Positions 50,034 to 58,657 of a stretch of DNA of 64,000 bases are shown here, one piece after another. The stretch covers positions 1,240,001-1,304,000 of the forward strand of contig NZ_CP019799.1 of NCBI RefSeq assembly GCF_002007605.1, written 5' to 3'. The translations under genes were made by a program, and so were the position numbers. Source of the DNA: Cellvibrio sp. PSBB023 (GTDB taxonomy: Bacteria; Pseudomonadota; Gammaproteobacteria; Pseudomonadales; Cellvibrionaceae). Below the pieces are notes generated by a model. It had not been told where the DNA came from. It saw only the letters and a list, made by a program, of their open reading frames with translations, and did no database searches. Positions within the stretch are counted from its first letter, which is position 1. Each line of letters begins with the position of its first letter.

Positions 50034-50602
50034 TAGACAAATGCCCCTTCGGGTTCTGATTTGGCGACGGCAGGTAATAGACCGCGCTGTAAACGCAGCA
50101 CTTCATTAATGGCTACATCTACCCGCTCCAATACACTGGGATTACTCAGGTAGTAACCGTCAAAATCCGAGGACTGACTATAAATACCCGTCGGTACAGT
50201 GAAAGAACCCAAACTATTAAACAGTGGACGTAAATGACTTTCCAAAATTAAAGCGTGGTGCGCACTGCCACCATTGGCAGCCAAGATCACCGCCTTCCCT
50301 TCCAGGGCGTCGCGTTCTATCAAATCAAACACATGCTTGAATAACCCGGGGTATGCAGCACGGTACACCGGCGATGCCACAACCAATACATCTGCTGCTT
50401 CAATACGCTCCAGCACTGATTTCAATTCCGACGGTAAATGTTGACGATACAAAGCACCACCGAAACCCGTCGCGACCTGCGCCAGATCAATCACTTCAGC
50501 CTCCACCTTGGCTCTGGTTGCAAAGCGTTCAACAATTGCATTAACCAATCCATGTGTTTTTGACGGAACGCTCAATCCGCCAGAAAAACCTAAAATACGC
50601 AT
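50033..50602 (-). CDS. ssuE: SsuE-like NAD(P)H-dependent FMN reductase
   Basis: Flavodoxin-like reductase of 189 residues: [20 protein letters not shown] binds the FMN phosphate, [22 protein letters not shown] is the family core and [23 protein letters not shown] follows. The frame is open to 50722, but the ATG at 50602 has GGAG 8 bases upstream. It has one Met and no Cys. SsuE enzymes give reduced FMN to SsuD monooxygenases; three monooxygenases of this window need it. The unit SsuE-SsuB-SsuF has lost or never had ssuA, ssuD and ssuC, which are split to other operons here. Confidence 0.9.
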   Translation of the reverse strand: MRILGFSGGLSVPSKTHGLVNAIVERFATRAKVEAEVIDLAQVATGFGGALYRQHLPSELKSVLERIEAADVLVVASPVYRAAYPGLFKHVFDLIERDALEGKAVILAANGGSAHHALILESHLRPLFNSLGSFTVPTGIYSQSSDFDGYYLSNPSVLERVDVAINEVLRLQRGLLPAVAKSEPEGAFV

Positions 50603-50654
50603 AACACTATCTCCACTAAAATAAACTCTGTAAGGCAACTGTAAAATCTGTACC

Positions 50655-50670
50655 AGCAATACTTGTGCCA
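50655..50670 (-). promoter_or_regulatory. Sigma-54 promoter of the ssuE-ssuB-ssuF operon
   Basis: TGGCACAAGTATTGCT is a perfect match to TGGCAC-N5-TTGCW. It lies 53 bases upstream of the reductase start. Confidence 0.9.
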
Positions 50671-50940
50671 CCAAAATCGTCACATCAAAACCACTGTTAA
50701 GGTTTAGATTGGGGCAATTCACTGCTCAAAAATAAACAGCACCAATAAAGTACTGCACAATAACAAACAGCCCTTTCAGCTCGAATAATCGAAGTGAAAT
50801 TACAGTTATATAAATATAAAAAACTATTCTTTTATTTTTCCGAATGATCAACCTACTGTGTCCCTGTCTTAGCGACAGATGCCTTGCATGAATCAGGGCG
50901 ATTCTGTTTACCCTAATATCACTAACAACAAGGAAAAATT

Positions 50941-51867
50941 ATGTCACTTTTAAAATCCATCAGTTACGGCGTTGGCGTAGCACTTTTCGCCATTACCAGC
51001 GCGACTCACGCTGCCAGTGAATTTTTGGTTTCTACCGAATGGCTCGAGAAAAATATCAACGAAAAAAATATTCGCATTCTTGAAGTGAGTGTTGACACAG
51101 GACAGTTTGAGCGTGGCCACATCCCCAATGCGAGCAATATTAATTGGCATACTGATCTGGTTGATCCAGTAAAACGTGATATCGCCTCCCGTGAGAACTT
51201 CCAACAATTGTTGCGCAATGCCGGGATCAATAAAGACTCAACCGTTATTCTCTATGGTGACAATAACAATTGGTTCGCCGCATGGGGTGCGTGGGTTTTT
51301 GATGTATACGGTGTGAATAACGTTAAATTATTAGATGGCGGACGCAAAAAATGGGAGAGCGAAGGCCGCCCACTCTCGGTTAAACAAACCAGTGTTAAAC
51401 CCGGCAACATTAGCCTTGCAGAAGCGAACCCGGCACTTCGCGCCTATTTGAGCGATGTTGTGAGTGTGGCCAAGCAAGAAAATACCACGACAAAATTAGT
51501 CGACATTCGATCTGCCGATGAATATAGCGGTAAAATTTTTGCGCCTGCCGGTGTACAGGAACTGTCTATTCGCGCCGGACATATTCCAGGCGCCGTTAAT
51601 GTTCCTTGGGGGCAAGCTGTAGCGGCCGATGGTACATTTAAATCTGCTGAAGAGTTGCGCAAAGTCTATGCCGCTGTAGGAATTGATGGAACCAAGCCTA
51701 TTATTACCTACTGCAGAATTGGTGAGCGCTCCAGTCATACCTGGTTCGCACTCAAGAAAATTCTGGGCTACGATGTAAAAAATTACGATGGTTCCTGGAC
51801 TGAATACGGCAACTCTGTGGGCGTTCCGGTTGCCAACCTGAGCGGTACTGTGTGGGGCGGCAAGTAA
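50941..51867 (+). CDS. Periplasmic two-domain sulfurtransferase (thiosulfate sulfurtransferase type)
   Basis: Secreted rhodanese of 308 residues with signal peptide MSLLKSISYGVGVALFAITS ending THAAS. The first domain (about 28-150) lacks the catalytic Cys; the second (about 180-305) has it in IITYCRIGERSSHTWFAL (about residue 260), as in the SseA group. There is no Met after the initiator and just the catalytic Cys, so the protein costs almost no sulfur. The neighbouring YeeE-type transporter gene suggests cooperation: thiosulfate or persulfide sulfur could be processed outside the inner membrane before uptake. RBS AAGGAAAAATT precedes the ATG, and a terminator follows. Confidence 0.9.
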   Translation: MSLLKSISYGVGVALFAITSATHAASEFLVSTEWLEKNINEKNIRILEVSVDTGQFERGHIPNASNINWHTDLVDPVKRDIASRENFQQLLRNAGINKDSTVILYGDNNNWFAAWGAWVFDVYGVNNVKLLDGGRKKWESEGRPLSVKQTSVKPGNISLAEANPALRAYLSDVVSVAKQENTTTKLVDIRSADEYSGKIFAPAGVQELSIRAGHIPGAVNVPWGQAVAADGTFKSAEELRKVYAAVGIDGTKPIITYCRIGERSSHTWFALKKILGYDVKNYDGSWTEYGNSVGVPVANLSGTVWGGK

Positions 51868-51921
51868 ATATTTCACGCATTCGTTATTGTTATTTCCTTT
51901 CTCTAGTAGCCACACAAGTTT

Positions 51922-51949
51922 AGCTCCTCCACCGGGGAGCTTTTTTATT
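51922..51949 (+). terminator. Terminator after the sulfurtransferase
   Basis: AGCTCC (51922-51927) pairs with GGAGCT (51936-51941), followed by TTTTTATTT. Short but typical. Confidence 0.65.
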
Positions 51950-51963
51950 TCAGAAGAGTCGAT

Positions 51964-53160
51964 ATGAGTTTTGTCTTTTCAACACACTGGTTGCAACGCA
52001 GCACTGCCCTGCTCATTACGAGTGCACTAATCACAGCCAGCATGCAACTGGCCAATCAATACGAACGTGATTTATCACTCTCACTCATCCTGGGCGCCCT
52101 GTTTGGCACCCTGTTGCAACGATCAAAATTTTGTTTTTTTTGCATCAGCCGTGATTTTATTGAACAGCGAAATAGCCATGGATTACTCGGGCTCATCACC
52201 GCACTGGCAATTGGCCTTGTGGGTTACACCGCTATTTATGGTGCAATATTGCCTGTCGCCGCTGAAGGCCGGTTCCCACCGGATGCACACATTGGCCCCG
52301 TATCCTGGGTGCTCGCATTCGCCGCGTTAATCTTTGGTATCGGCATGGGCCTTTCCGGTTCTTGCATCAGTGCGCATTTATATCGTTTAGGTGAAGGCGC
52401 CTTTGCCTCGGTGTTTGCATTGATTGGTGTTATCTTGGGGTTTATCGCCGGCTTTCAAAGCTGGAATCCCTTGTATTTAGGCTTTATACAGAACGCGCCT
52501 GTCATCTGGTTACCACACACCTTTGGTTATGGCGGTGCATTACTGGTGCAATTAAGTGTGTTGGCATTTATCGCTGTACTACTTATGAAATATCATCGTG
52601 CCATCACATCACATCGCGCACCAAACCCGACGGTTGAGCATGGATCTTTTTTTATCGCATTGTTTGTGAATCGCTGGCCCACCTATGTTGGCGGCATACT
52701 TATAGGTTTCGTTGCCACCATCGCGTATTTTCGTATTGCACCCTTAGGAGTTACTGCGGAGTTGGGCAGCATTGCGCGCACCACCGGTAGCTGGCTGGAG
52801 GCTATTCCCGCTCGCCTGGAAGGACTGGATAGTTTTTCTGGCTGCGCCACAGCAGTCAAAGAAACCTTGCTCTCAGTCAATGGTGTTTTTGTTACTGGCT
52901 TGGTGCTTGCGTCATTTGCATCCGCATTATGGAGCGGACAATTTGCACCTGAACGTCCATCGCCACAAAAAATTGTTCGTCACTTTATCGGTGGTTTACT
53001 CATGGGCTGGGCAAGCATGACGGCACTGGGTTGCACTGTTGGCTCCCTCTTGTCCGGAATTATGGCAGGCGCATTATCCGGCTGGATATTTGCTGCACTC
53101 TGCTTTGCTGGTTTGTGGCTGACGCTACTTCTGCGGCAAAGAATATCCTGGCTGCAATGA
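51964..53160 (+). CDS. YeeE/YedE (TsuA-like) sulfur-compound transporter
   Basis: Inner-membrane protein of 398 residues with about ten helices. The hallmark cysteines are present: LQRSKFCFFCISRDF, GMGLSGSCISAHLYRLGEGA, SFSGCATAVKE and MTALGCTVGSLLSGI, the last being the family repeat motif. TsuA proteins import thiosulfate through Cys-to-Cys relay, so thiosulfate is the first candidate. The CxxC in the first motif is unusual compared with single Cys forms. The gene lies behind the secreted sulfurtransferase and is convergent with cysW. No tsuB (small TusA-like) gene is adjacent. Confidence 0.88.
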   Translation: MSFVFSTHWLQRSTALLITSALITASMQLANQYERDLSLSLILGALFGTLLQRSKFCFFCISRDFIEQRNSHGLLGLITALAIGLVGYTAIYGAILPVAAEGRFPPDAHIGPVSWVLAFAALIFGIGMGLSGSCISAHLYRLGEGAFASVFALIGVILGFIAGFQSWNPLYLGFIQNAPVIWLPHTFGYGGALLVQLSVLAFIAVLLMKYHRAITSHRAPNPTVEHGSFFIALFVNRWPTYVGGILIGFVATIAYFRIAPLGVTAELGSIARTTGSWLEAIPARLEGLDSFSGCATAVKETLLSVNGVFVTGLVLASFASALWSGQFAPERPSPQKIVRHFIGGLLMGWASMTALGCTVGSLLSGIMAGALSGWIFAALCFAGLWLTLLLRQRISWLQ

Positions 53161-53174
53161 GAAGTGGTAAGGAA

Positions 53175-54005
53175 TTATACTTCGCTGTTTTTTTCGCGCT
53201 GAAAATATTCAAGAATGGTTTTCAGTACGAGTGTTAACAGTGCAATAGATGCAAGAAGCAAGGATGCGGTAAATGCACCGATACTATTGTAGTCCTGATG
53301 CAACAACTGCACATGCAGCGGCAAGGTATTAGTCTGCCCGCGAATTGCCCCCGAGATCACCGATACAGAGCCAAACTCACCCACTGCCCTCGCTGTTGTC
53401 AGTACCGCACCGTACAACAAAGCCCATTTAATATTGGGTAAAGTCACCCGCCAGAACAGACGCCAACCACTGGCACCCAACAAGACAGCGGCCTCTTCTT
53501 CCTCGTGTCCCTGTGTTTCCATAAGTGGAATTAACTCGCGGGCGACATAAGGGCTGGTGACAAAAATAGTTACTAATACTATACCAGGCCAGGCAAATAC
53601 CAATTGAATTCCAAAATCGCCCAACCAACTACCCAACCAGCCTTCACTACCGTACAGCAATAAATAGCACAGCCCGGCAACAACGGGTGAGAGTGCATAG
53701 GGAGCATCAATTAATGCCACAATCACACGTCGCCCCCAAAAGCGAAACCGCGTTACGCACCAGGCGATCATGATTCCAAACACCAGATTTACTGGCAACG
53801 TTAAGAGCACAACTAATAATGTAAGCCGAATCGCGGCGAGCATATCCTTATCAAGCAAATTCTGCGCAAAGAGCGTCCAACCACCTTGAAAGGCCGCCAC
53901 AAAAATCAACAACAATGGCAGAATCAACAAAACAACAACAAGGAGCACACCAAGAAATAACAAGCCTTTGGCAAAGCCTTCCGGTTTACGTGGAGTGTAT
54001 TTCAT
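53175..54005 (-). CDS. cysW: Sulfate/thiosulfate ABC permease CysW
   Basis: Inner-membrane permease of 276 residues with six helices; the coupling loop is EEEEAAVLLGASGWRLFWRVTLPNI, and RAVGEFGSVSVISGAIRGQTNTLPL is typical of CysW. It overlaps cysT by 4 bases (ATGA). Normally cysA (ATPase) follows; here the gene is convergent with the YeeE-type gene after 14 bases and no cysA is present. The complex needs an ATPase encoded elsewhere. Confidence 0.93.
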   Translation of the reverse strand: MKYTPRKPEGFAKGLLFLGVLLVVVLLILPLLLIFVAAFQGGWTLFAQNLLDKDMLAAIRLTLLVVLLTLPVNLVFGIMIAWCVTRFRFWGRRVIVALIDAPYALSPVVAGLCYLLLYGSEGWLGSWLGDFGIQLVFAWPGIVLVTIFVTSPYVARELIPLMETQGHEEEEAAVLLGASGWRLFWRVTLPNIKWALLYGAVLTTARAVGEFGSVSVISGAIRGQTNTLPLHVQLLHQDYNSIGAFTASLLLASIALLTLVLKTILEYFQREKNSEV

Positions 54006-54886
54006 GGCATGGACCGGGATTTAGGCAATTGATAATATTTTTGTAGCAACTGGATCAGCAGCAAAAACACCAGCGAGACAATTAAAATTGACAAGGCAAC
54101 CGTCGATGCTGCCACATAGTTGTATTCACCAATGTAGGTAAACACCATTAGCGATACCACTTCTGTACTGTAAGGCATATTGCCGGCAATAAAGATTACC
54201 GCACCAAATTCGCCAAGGCTACGCACAAAAGCCAAACCTATTCCCAATAAAAAAGCAGGAAAAATATGGGGCCACACTATGCGATAGAAAATTTGTGCAC
54301 GGTTAGCCCCCAGCGATACAGCCGCCTCCTCATACTCTGGAGAAAAATCCTCCAGTACCGGCTGAATAGTGCGTACCACAAAAGGCAAGCTGGTGAACAT
54401 CATGGCAAGAATGATGCCGTAAAAACTATAGGAAATCGTAATACCCAAGGGCGCCAACCACTGGCCAATCCAACCATTCGCCGCAAAGAGTGCAGACAAA
54501 GTCAACCCCGCTACAGCAGTCGGCAATGCAAAGGGCAAGTCGATTAATGTATCAATGAATTTTCTACCGCGAAATTCATAGCGCACCAGAATCCAGGCTA
54601 ATAGCAATCCCACTATGCCATCAATAATAGAAGCCAGTGCGGCAGCGAGAAATGTTACTTTAAAACTGGCAATCAACCGCGGATCAGTAAAATAGAAGAG
54701 CAGTTCATTCCATGTGATTTCTGCCGCCTTCAGTACCAACATAATCGCAGGCAACAAAACAATTAGGCTTAAATAGACAACACTCAGCCCCAGGCTGAGT
54801 GTGAGTCCAGGCAATACAGGTTTTGGTCGAGAGAAAATACCTTTTGGATTGGAAAATAAACGCGAACCAAATCTAGACAATGACAT
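54002..54886 (-). CDS. cysT: Sulfate/thiosulfate ABC permease CysT (CysU)
   Basis: Inner-membrane permease of 294 residues. N-terminal extension with FSRPKPVLPGLTLSLGLSV, then helices; coupling loop YEEAAVSLGANRAQIFYRIVWPHI and SLGEFGAVIFIAGNMPYSTEV are characteristic of CysT. It lies 27 bases after the binding-protein gene and forms the heterodimeric channel with CysW. Confidence 0.93.
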   Translation of the reverse strand: MSLSRFGSRLFSNPKGIFSRPKPVLPGLTLSLGLSVVYLSLIVLLPAIMLVLKAAEITWNELLFYFTDPRLIASFKVTFLAAALASIIDGIVGLLLAWILVRYEFRGRKFIDTLIDLPFALPTAVAGLTLSALFAANGWIGQWLAPLGITISYSFYGIILAMMFTSLPFVVRTIQPVLEDFSPEYEEAAVSLGANRAQIFYRIVWPHIFPAFLLGIGLAFVRSLGEFGAVIFIAGNMPYSTEVVSLMVFTYIGEYNYVAASTVALSILIVSLVFLLLIQLLQKYYQLPKSRSMP

Positions 54887-54913
54887 CCCCTCTCACAGAC
54901 ACAAACACCTCAA

Positions 54914-55927
54914 TTATTTTTTCGCCTGACGAAGCAATTGATCCAAAATACCGCCGGTACCAAAGTGTTCCGCATTCACTTTATTCCAGCTACCAAATAC
55001 ATCCTCAACTGCAACCAGCTTCAACTCCGGAAATTGAGCGGCATATTCAGCTTTCACTTTAGGATTGTGCACACGGTAGAAAAAATCTGCCAGTACACGC
55101 TGGGCATCTTCAGAGTATAAATAATTCAAATACTCAGTGGCAGCCTGCTCGGTACCTTTTTCTTTTGTTACCTTTTCCACGACAGCAACGGGGAACTCGG
55201 CAAGCACACTGATCTTGGGCACAACAATGTCATACTTGTCTTCGCCATACTGCTTGCGAATCAAATTGACTTCGGATTCAAAGGTCAACAACACATCGCC
55301 CAGCTCACGCTCTACAAATGAAGTGGTTGCACCGCGACCACCAGTATCAAACACCACGACATTACCGAGCACTTTGCTCACAAAATCACGACTCTTGGCA
55401 TCATCGGCTTTAAATTTGTCTTTGGCGTAAATCCAGGCAGCCAAGTATGTATAGCGCGCATTGCCTGAGGTTTTAGGGTTGGGAAATACCAGTTTCACAT
55501 CACTGCGGGCAAGGTCATCCCAATCTTTAATGCCTTTGGGATTACCCTTGCGCACAAGAAATGCCGTAGTGGAGTAAAAAGGTGAGCTATTATTAGCAAA
55601 CTTTTTACGCCAGTCCGGGCTGACGTGATTACCCTTCTCATGCAGCACATCAATATCCGTGGACTGGTTAAAGGTCACTACATCTGCCTTTAAACCCTGA
55701 AGAATGGAAGCCGCCTGTGCCGATGATCCCGCATGGGACTGCTGCACCGTAATGACAGAACCATGGGTTTTCTGCCAATGCTCTTGAAACTTTGGATTAA
55801 TTACCGCAAACAGCTCGCGCGACACATCGTAAGATGCGTTTAATATTTCTTGTGCAGCACTCACTGTTCCGGACAATGCCAATAAAACGGAAAGACCAAC
55901 AACTCTTAACCCTTTGGATTGAATCAT
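54914..55927 (-). CDS. sbp: Sulfate-binding protein Sbp (CysP family)
   Basis: Periplasmic binding protein of 337 residues, signal peptide about 1-24 (ending VSAAQ). Family signatures: ILNASYDVSRELFAVINPKF, QQSHAGSSAQAASILQGL, DVVTFNQSTDIDVL, LVFPNPKTSGNARYTYLAAW and TGGRGATTSFVERELGDVL. The mature protein contains no Cys and no Met, as long known for enteric sulfate-binding protein. RBS AGGAGCTAGGC precedes the ATG. It leads sbp-cysT-cysW. The 390 bases upstream (to 56316) hold no gene; a TATA-rich stretch (about 55990-56020) may carry CysB sites. Confidence 0.94.
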   Translation of the reverse strand: MIQSKGLRVVGLSVLLALSGTVSAAQEILNASYDVSRELFAVINPKFQEHWQKTHGSVITVQQSHAGSSAQAASILQGLKADVVTFNQSTDIDVLHEKGNHVSPDWRKKFANNSSPFYSTTAFLVRKGNPKGIKDWDDLARSDVKLVFPNPKTSGNARYTYLAAWIYAKDKFKADDAKSRDFVSKVLGNVVVFDTGGRGATTSFVERELGDVLLTFESEVNLIRKQYGEDKYDIVVPKISVLAEFPVAVVEKVTKEKGTEQAATEYLNYLYSEDAQRVLADFFYRVHNPKVKAEYAAQFPELKLVAVEDVFGSWNKVNAEHFGTGGILDQLLRQAKK

Positions 55928-56316
55928 GCCTAGCTCCTTAATTGAAAAAAGTGTTTTTTACGTTAAGGATTTAAACACATAAATGAAATTCGTTTTATAC
56001 CAATATTCTCTATACTTATAGCCGACTATCATCCTTGCCATAAGCCGCTTAAATAGCACCAGACTGCAAATGAAATAACACCATTTCCGTCAGTTGCAGA
56101 GGGAAATTCGATTAATTAAACAGCAACCACCAACTCCAGCAGCAGGCAAAATGTTTGTTTTTATACATAAAAACTGCGTAAGATTAAACACCGCACTGCA
56201 GCCCTGTCATATGCTTATGCTTTAATCTGATTTCATAAAGCCTAAGTAAGCCGCTAGAATGCTTGCGCACTACACAGTATTACGTTTTTCCGCTAATAAA
56301 ATTAATGGAGCCATCA
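55928..56316. promoter_or_regulatory. Divergent promoter region between sbp and metY
   Basis: AT-rich 389-base gap with promoters for both directions. The stretch around 55995-56025 (with TATACCAATATTC and CTTATAGCC) resembles the TA-rich regions bound by CysB, but CysB sites are poorly defined. No sigma-54 promoter is seen here, setting these genes apart from the organosulfur region. Confidence 0.35.
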
Positions 56317-57606
56317 ATGTCTGATAACTGGAAATTTGAAACCCAATCTGTTCACGCAGGTTATTCACCCGATCCGACCACTAAAGCAGTTGCTGTACCT
56401 ATTTACCAAACTGCCGCCTATGCGTTTGATAGTGCACAACATGGCGCTGATTTATTTGACTTGAAAGTTGCCGGTAATATTTATACCCGTATCATGAACC
56501 CCACCAATGATGTGCTGGAAAAACGCATCGCTGCATTGGAAGGTGGTATTGCCGGGTTAGCGCTCGCTTCTGGCCAGGCTGCAGTCGCTTATTCCATTCA
56601 AACAATCGCTGAGGCCGGCGACAATATTATTTCCTCTACTGCCCTTTATGGCGGAACCTACAATTTATTTGCGCACACCTTTCCACAATACGGCATTACT
56701 ACGCGCTTTGCCGATCACTTGAATCCCGATAGTTTTGAGCCTTTGATCGACGAAAAGACCAAAGCTATTTTTGTGGAATCTCTCGGCAACCCCCAAGGCA
56801 ATGTAACGGATATTGCAAAAATTGCGGAAATCGCTCATCGCCATGGTATTCCGCTGATTGTCGATAACACTGTAGCCACCCCCTATTTATTGCGCCCGAT
56901 TGAACACGGTGCCGATATTGTTGTGCATTCATTAACCAAATACCTGGGTGGACATGGCACCAGTATTGGTGGTGCCATTGTGGATTCAGGCAAATTCCCC
57001 TGGGCACAACACAAAGAGCGCTTCAAACGCTTAAACGAACCCGATGTAAGTTATCACGGTGTGGTTTATACCGAGGCACTGGGCGCTGCCGCTTACATTG
57101 GGCGCGCTCGCGTAGTACCACTGCGCAACACCGGTGCGGCACTTTCACCCTTTAATGCGTTTTTGATTTTGCAAGGCATAGAAACATTGGCTTTGCGTAT
57201 GGATCGCATTAACGACAATACGCAAAAAATTGCAGAATATTTGCAACAACACGCCAAGGTCAGTTGGGTAAATTACGCAGGCCTGCCCAACAATAGTTAT
57301 TACCCATTAGCACAAAAATATCTGGGAGGAAAAGGTTCAGGGTTATTAACCTTTGGAGTTAAAGCCGATGACGGCCGCGCAGCGGGCGCTCGCTTTTTGG
57401 ATGCACTGCAATTGTTTACACGCCTGGTAAATATTGGCGATGCAAAATCCTTAGCGACGCACCCTGCATCAACCACTCACCGCCAGTTATCACCGGAAGA
57501 GCTACAAAAATCCGGCGTAGGTGAAGATACCGTGCGCCTCTCTATTGGCATTGAACATATTGATGATTTGTTGGCAGACCTTGAGCAAGCCTTAAATCAA
57601 GTCTAA
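56317..57606 (+). CDS. metY: O-acetylhomoserine/O-acetylserine sulfhydrylase (MetY type)
   Basis: PLP enzyme of 429 residues that joins sulfide to an acetylated amino acid to make homocysteine (or cysteine). Motifs: WKFETQSVHAGYSPDPTTKA, VPIYQTAAYAFDSAQHGADL, ASGQAAVAYSIQTI, SSTALYGGTYNLF, VDNTVATPYLLRP and the PLP lysine in VVHSLTKYLGGHGTS. The ATG at 56317 has GGAG 8 bases upstream, so the longer frame from 56263 is not used. No Cys and three Met. It provides the assimilation step for sulfide derived from the sulfite that the desulfinases release. Confidence 0.93.
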   Translation: MSDNWKFETQSVHAGYSPDPTTKAVAVPIYQTAAYAFDSAQHGADLFDLKVAGNIYTRIMNPTNDVLEKRIAALEGGIAGLALASGQAAVAYSIQTIAEAGDNIISSTALYGGTYNLFAHTFPQYGITTRFADHLNPDSFEPLIDEKTKAIFVESLGNPQGNVTDIAKIAEIAHRHGIPLIVDNTVATPYLLRPIEHGADIVVHSLTKYLGGHGTSIGGAIVDSGKFPWAQHKERFKRLNEPDVSYHGVVYTEALGAAAYIGRARVVPLRNTGAALSPFNAFLILQGIETLALRMDRINDNTQKIAEYLQQHAKVSWVNYAGLPNNSYYPLAQKYLGGKGSGLLTFGVKADDGRAAGARFLDALQLFTRLVNIGDAKSLATHPASTTHRQLSPEELQKSGVGEDTVRLSIGIEHIDDLLADLEQALNQV

Positions 57607-57620
57607 TCATTGCACCACTA

Positions 57621-57660
57621 AAAAAGCGCCGCCACGATAAAACCTGGCGGCGCTTTTTTT
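57621..57660 (+). terminator. Terminator after metY
   Basis: AAAAAGCGCCGCCA (57621-57634) pairs exactly with TGGCGGCGCTTTTT (57645-57658) around a 10-base loop, then T-run. Very strong. Confidence 0.93.
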
Positions 57661-57699
57661 ATGCGCACAGCATTTCTATTTACTTTTCTCTCTTCTGCA

Positions 57700-57735
57700 A
57701 AAAAAATAAGAGCGCATCCGGCGCCCTTATTTTTT
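57700..57735 (-). terminator. Terminator after the peroxiredoxin gene
   Basis: AATAAGAGCGC and GCGCCCTTATT form a stem with one mismatch around ATCCG, flanked by A- and T-tracts. It serves the convergent peroxiredoxin gene and may act in both directions. Confidence 0.75.
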
Positions 57736-57777
57736 ATAGCGACAACAACCAAGTTAACATGAGTGAGTGAACAATAG

Positions 57778-58416
57778 TTATCCGCGTGGATCAGGTGTTA
57801 ATCGCAAGTAAGGTTTTACAATGGTGTAACCTTTTGGGAAACGACGTGCGATTTCTTCCGCATCCTGCAATGCAGGCACAATCACGACATCATCGCCAGA
57901 TTTCCAATTGCCCGGCGTGGCAACTTTGTGATGCTCGGTCAATTGCAAGGAATCGATCACACGCAAAATCTCATCAAAATTGCGCCCGGTACTGGCCGGA
58001 TAAGTAATAATTAACCGCACTTTTTTTGCCGGGTCGATAATAAACAGTGAGCGCACGGTGAGTGTTGCGTTGGCGTTCGGGTGAATCATGTCATACAGCG
58101 TGGCCACTTTACGGTCAGCATCTGCAAGAATCGGAAAATTCACCTGGGTTAATTGGGTTTCATTAATGTCATCAATCCAACGGTTATGTGAATCCACCGG
58201 ATCAACACTGAGTGCAATTGCTTTTACATTGCGCTTGCTGAACTCATCTTTTAATTTTGCCGTTAGCCCAAGCTCAGTGGTGCATACAGGAGTGAAGTCA
58301 GCGGGGTGGGAAAATAATACGCCCCAGCTATCACCCAACCATTGATGGAAATTGATGGTGCCCTGAGTGGATTCCTGCGTAAAATCCGGTGCTTCATCGC
58401 CTAGACGTAAGCTCAT
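57778..58416 (-). CDS. 1-Cys peroxiredoxin (Prx6 type, LsfA-like)
   Basis: Thiol peroxidase of 212 residues. The peroxidatic Cys is in SHPADFTPVCTTELG (about residue 45); ALSVDPVDSHNRWIDDI and RSLFIIDPAKKVRLIITYPA follow, and the extended C-terminal dimerisation part (VIVPALQDAEEIARRFPKG) marks the Prx6 class. There is no resolving Cys. In Pseudomonas, lsfA of this type is induced by sulfur limitation, which agrees with the surrounding sulfur genes. Two Met and one Cys in all. Confidence 0.92.
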   Translation of the reverse strand: MSLRLGDEAPDFTQESTQGTINFHQWLGDSWGVLFSHPADFTPVCTTELGLTAKLKDEFSKRNVKAIALSVDPVDSHNRWIDDINETQLTQVNFPILADADRKVATLYDMIHPNANATLTVRSLFIIDPAKKVRLIITYPASTGRNFDEILRVIDSLQLTEHHKVATPGNWKSGDDVVIVPALQDAEEIARRFPKGYTIVKPYLRLTPDPRG

Positions 58417-58657
58417 TGTGCCTCCTGGTGGCGCTATTGATGTTAAATATCAGGAGCAACCAGACTGCCAGTTCCCCCTGCGAGATGGGCTTATAGTAGA
58501 CCTCGGGCACAAACAGTAAAATATTATTTTGTGCTTTGCTTAGAACCGAATTAACCATCAACTTTTGGTTATAAGCTGATAACTAGTTAGTATTTCTCAG
58601 AACAAAACGAATTCACTAGGATGTGCTCACCCAACACTGGCCCGGAATTGCGCTCCA

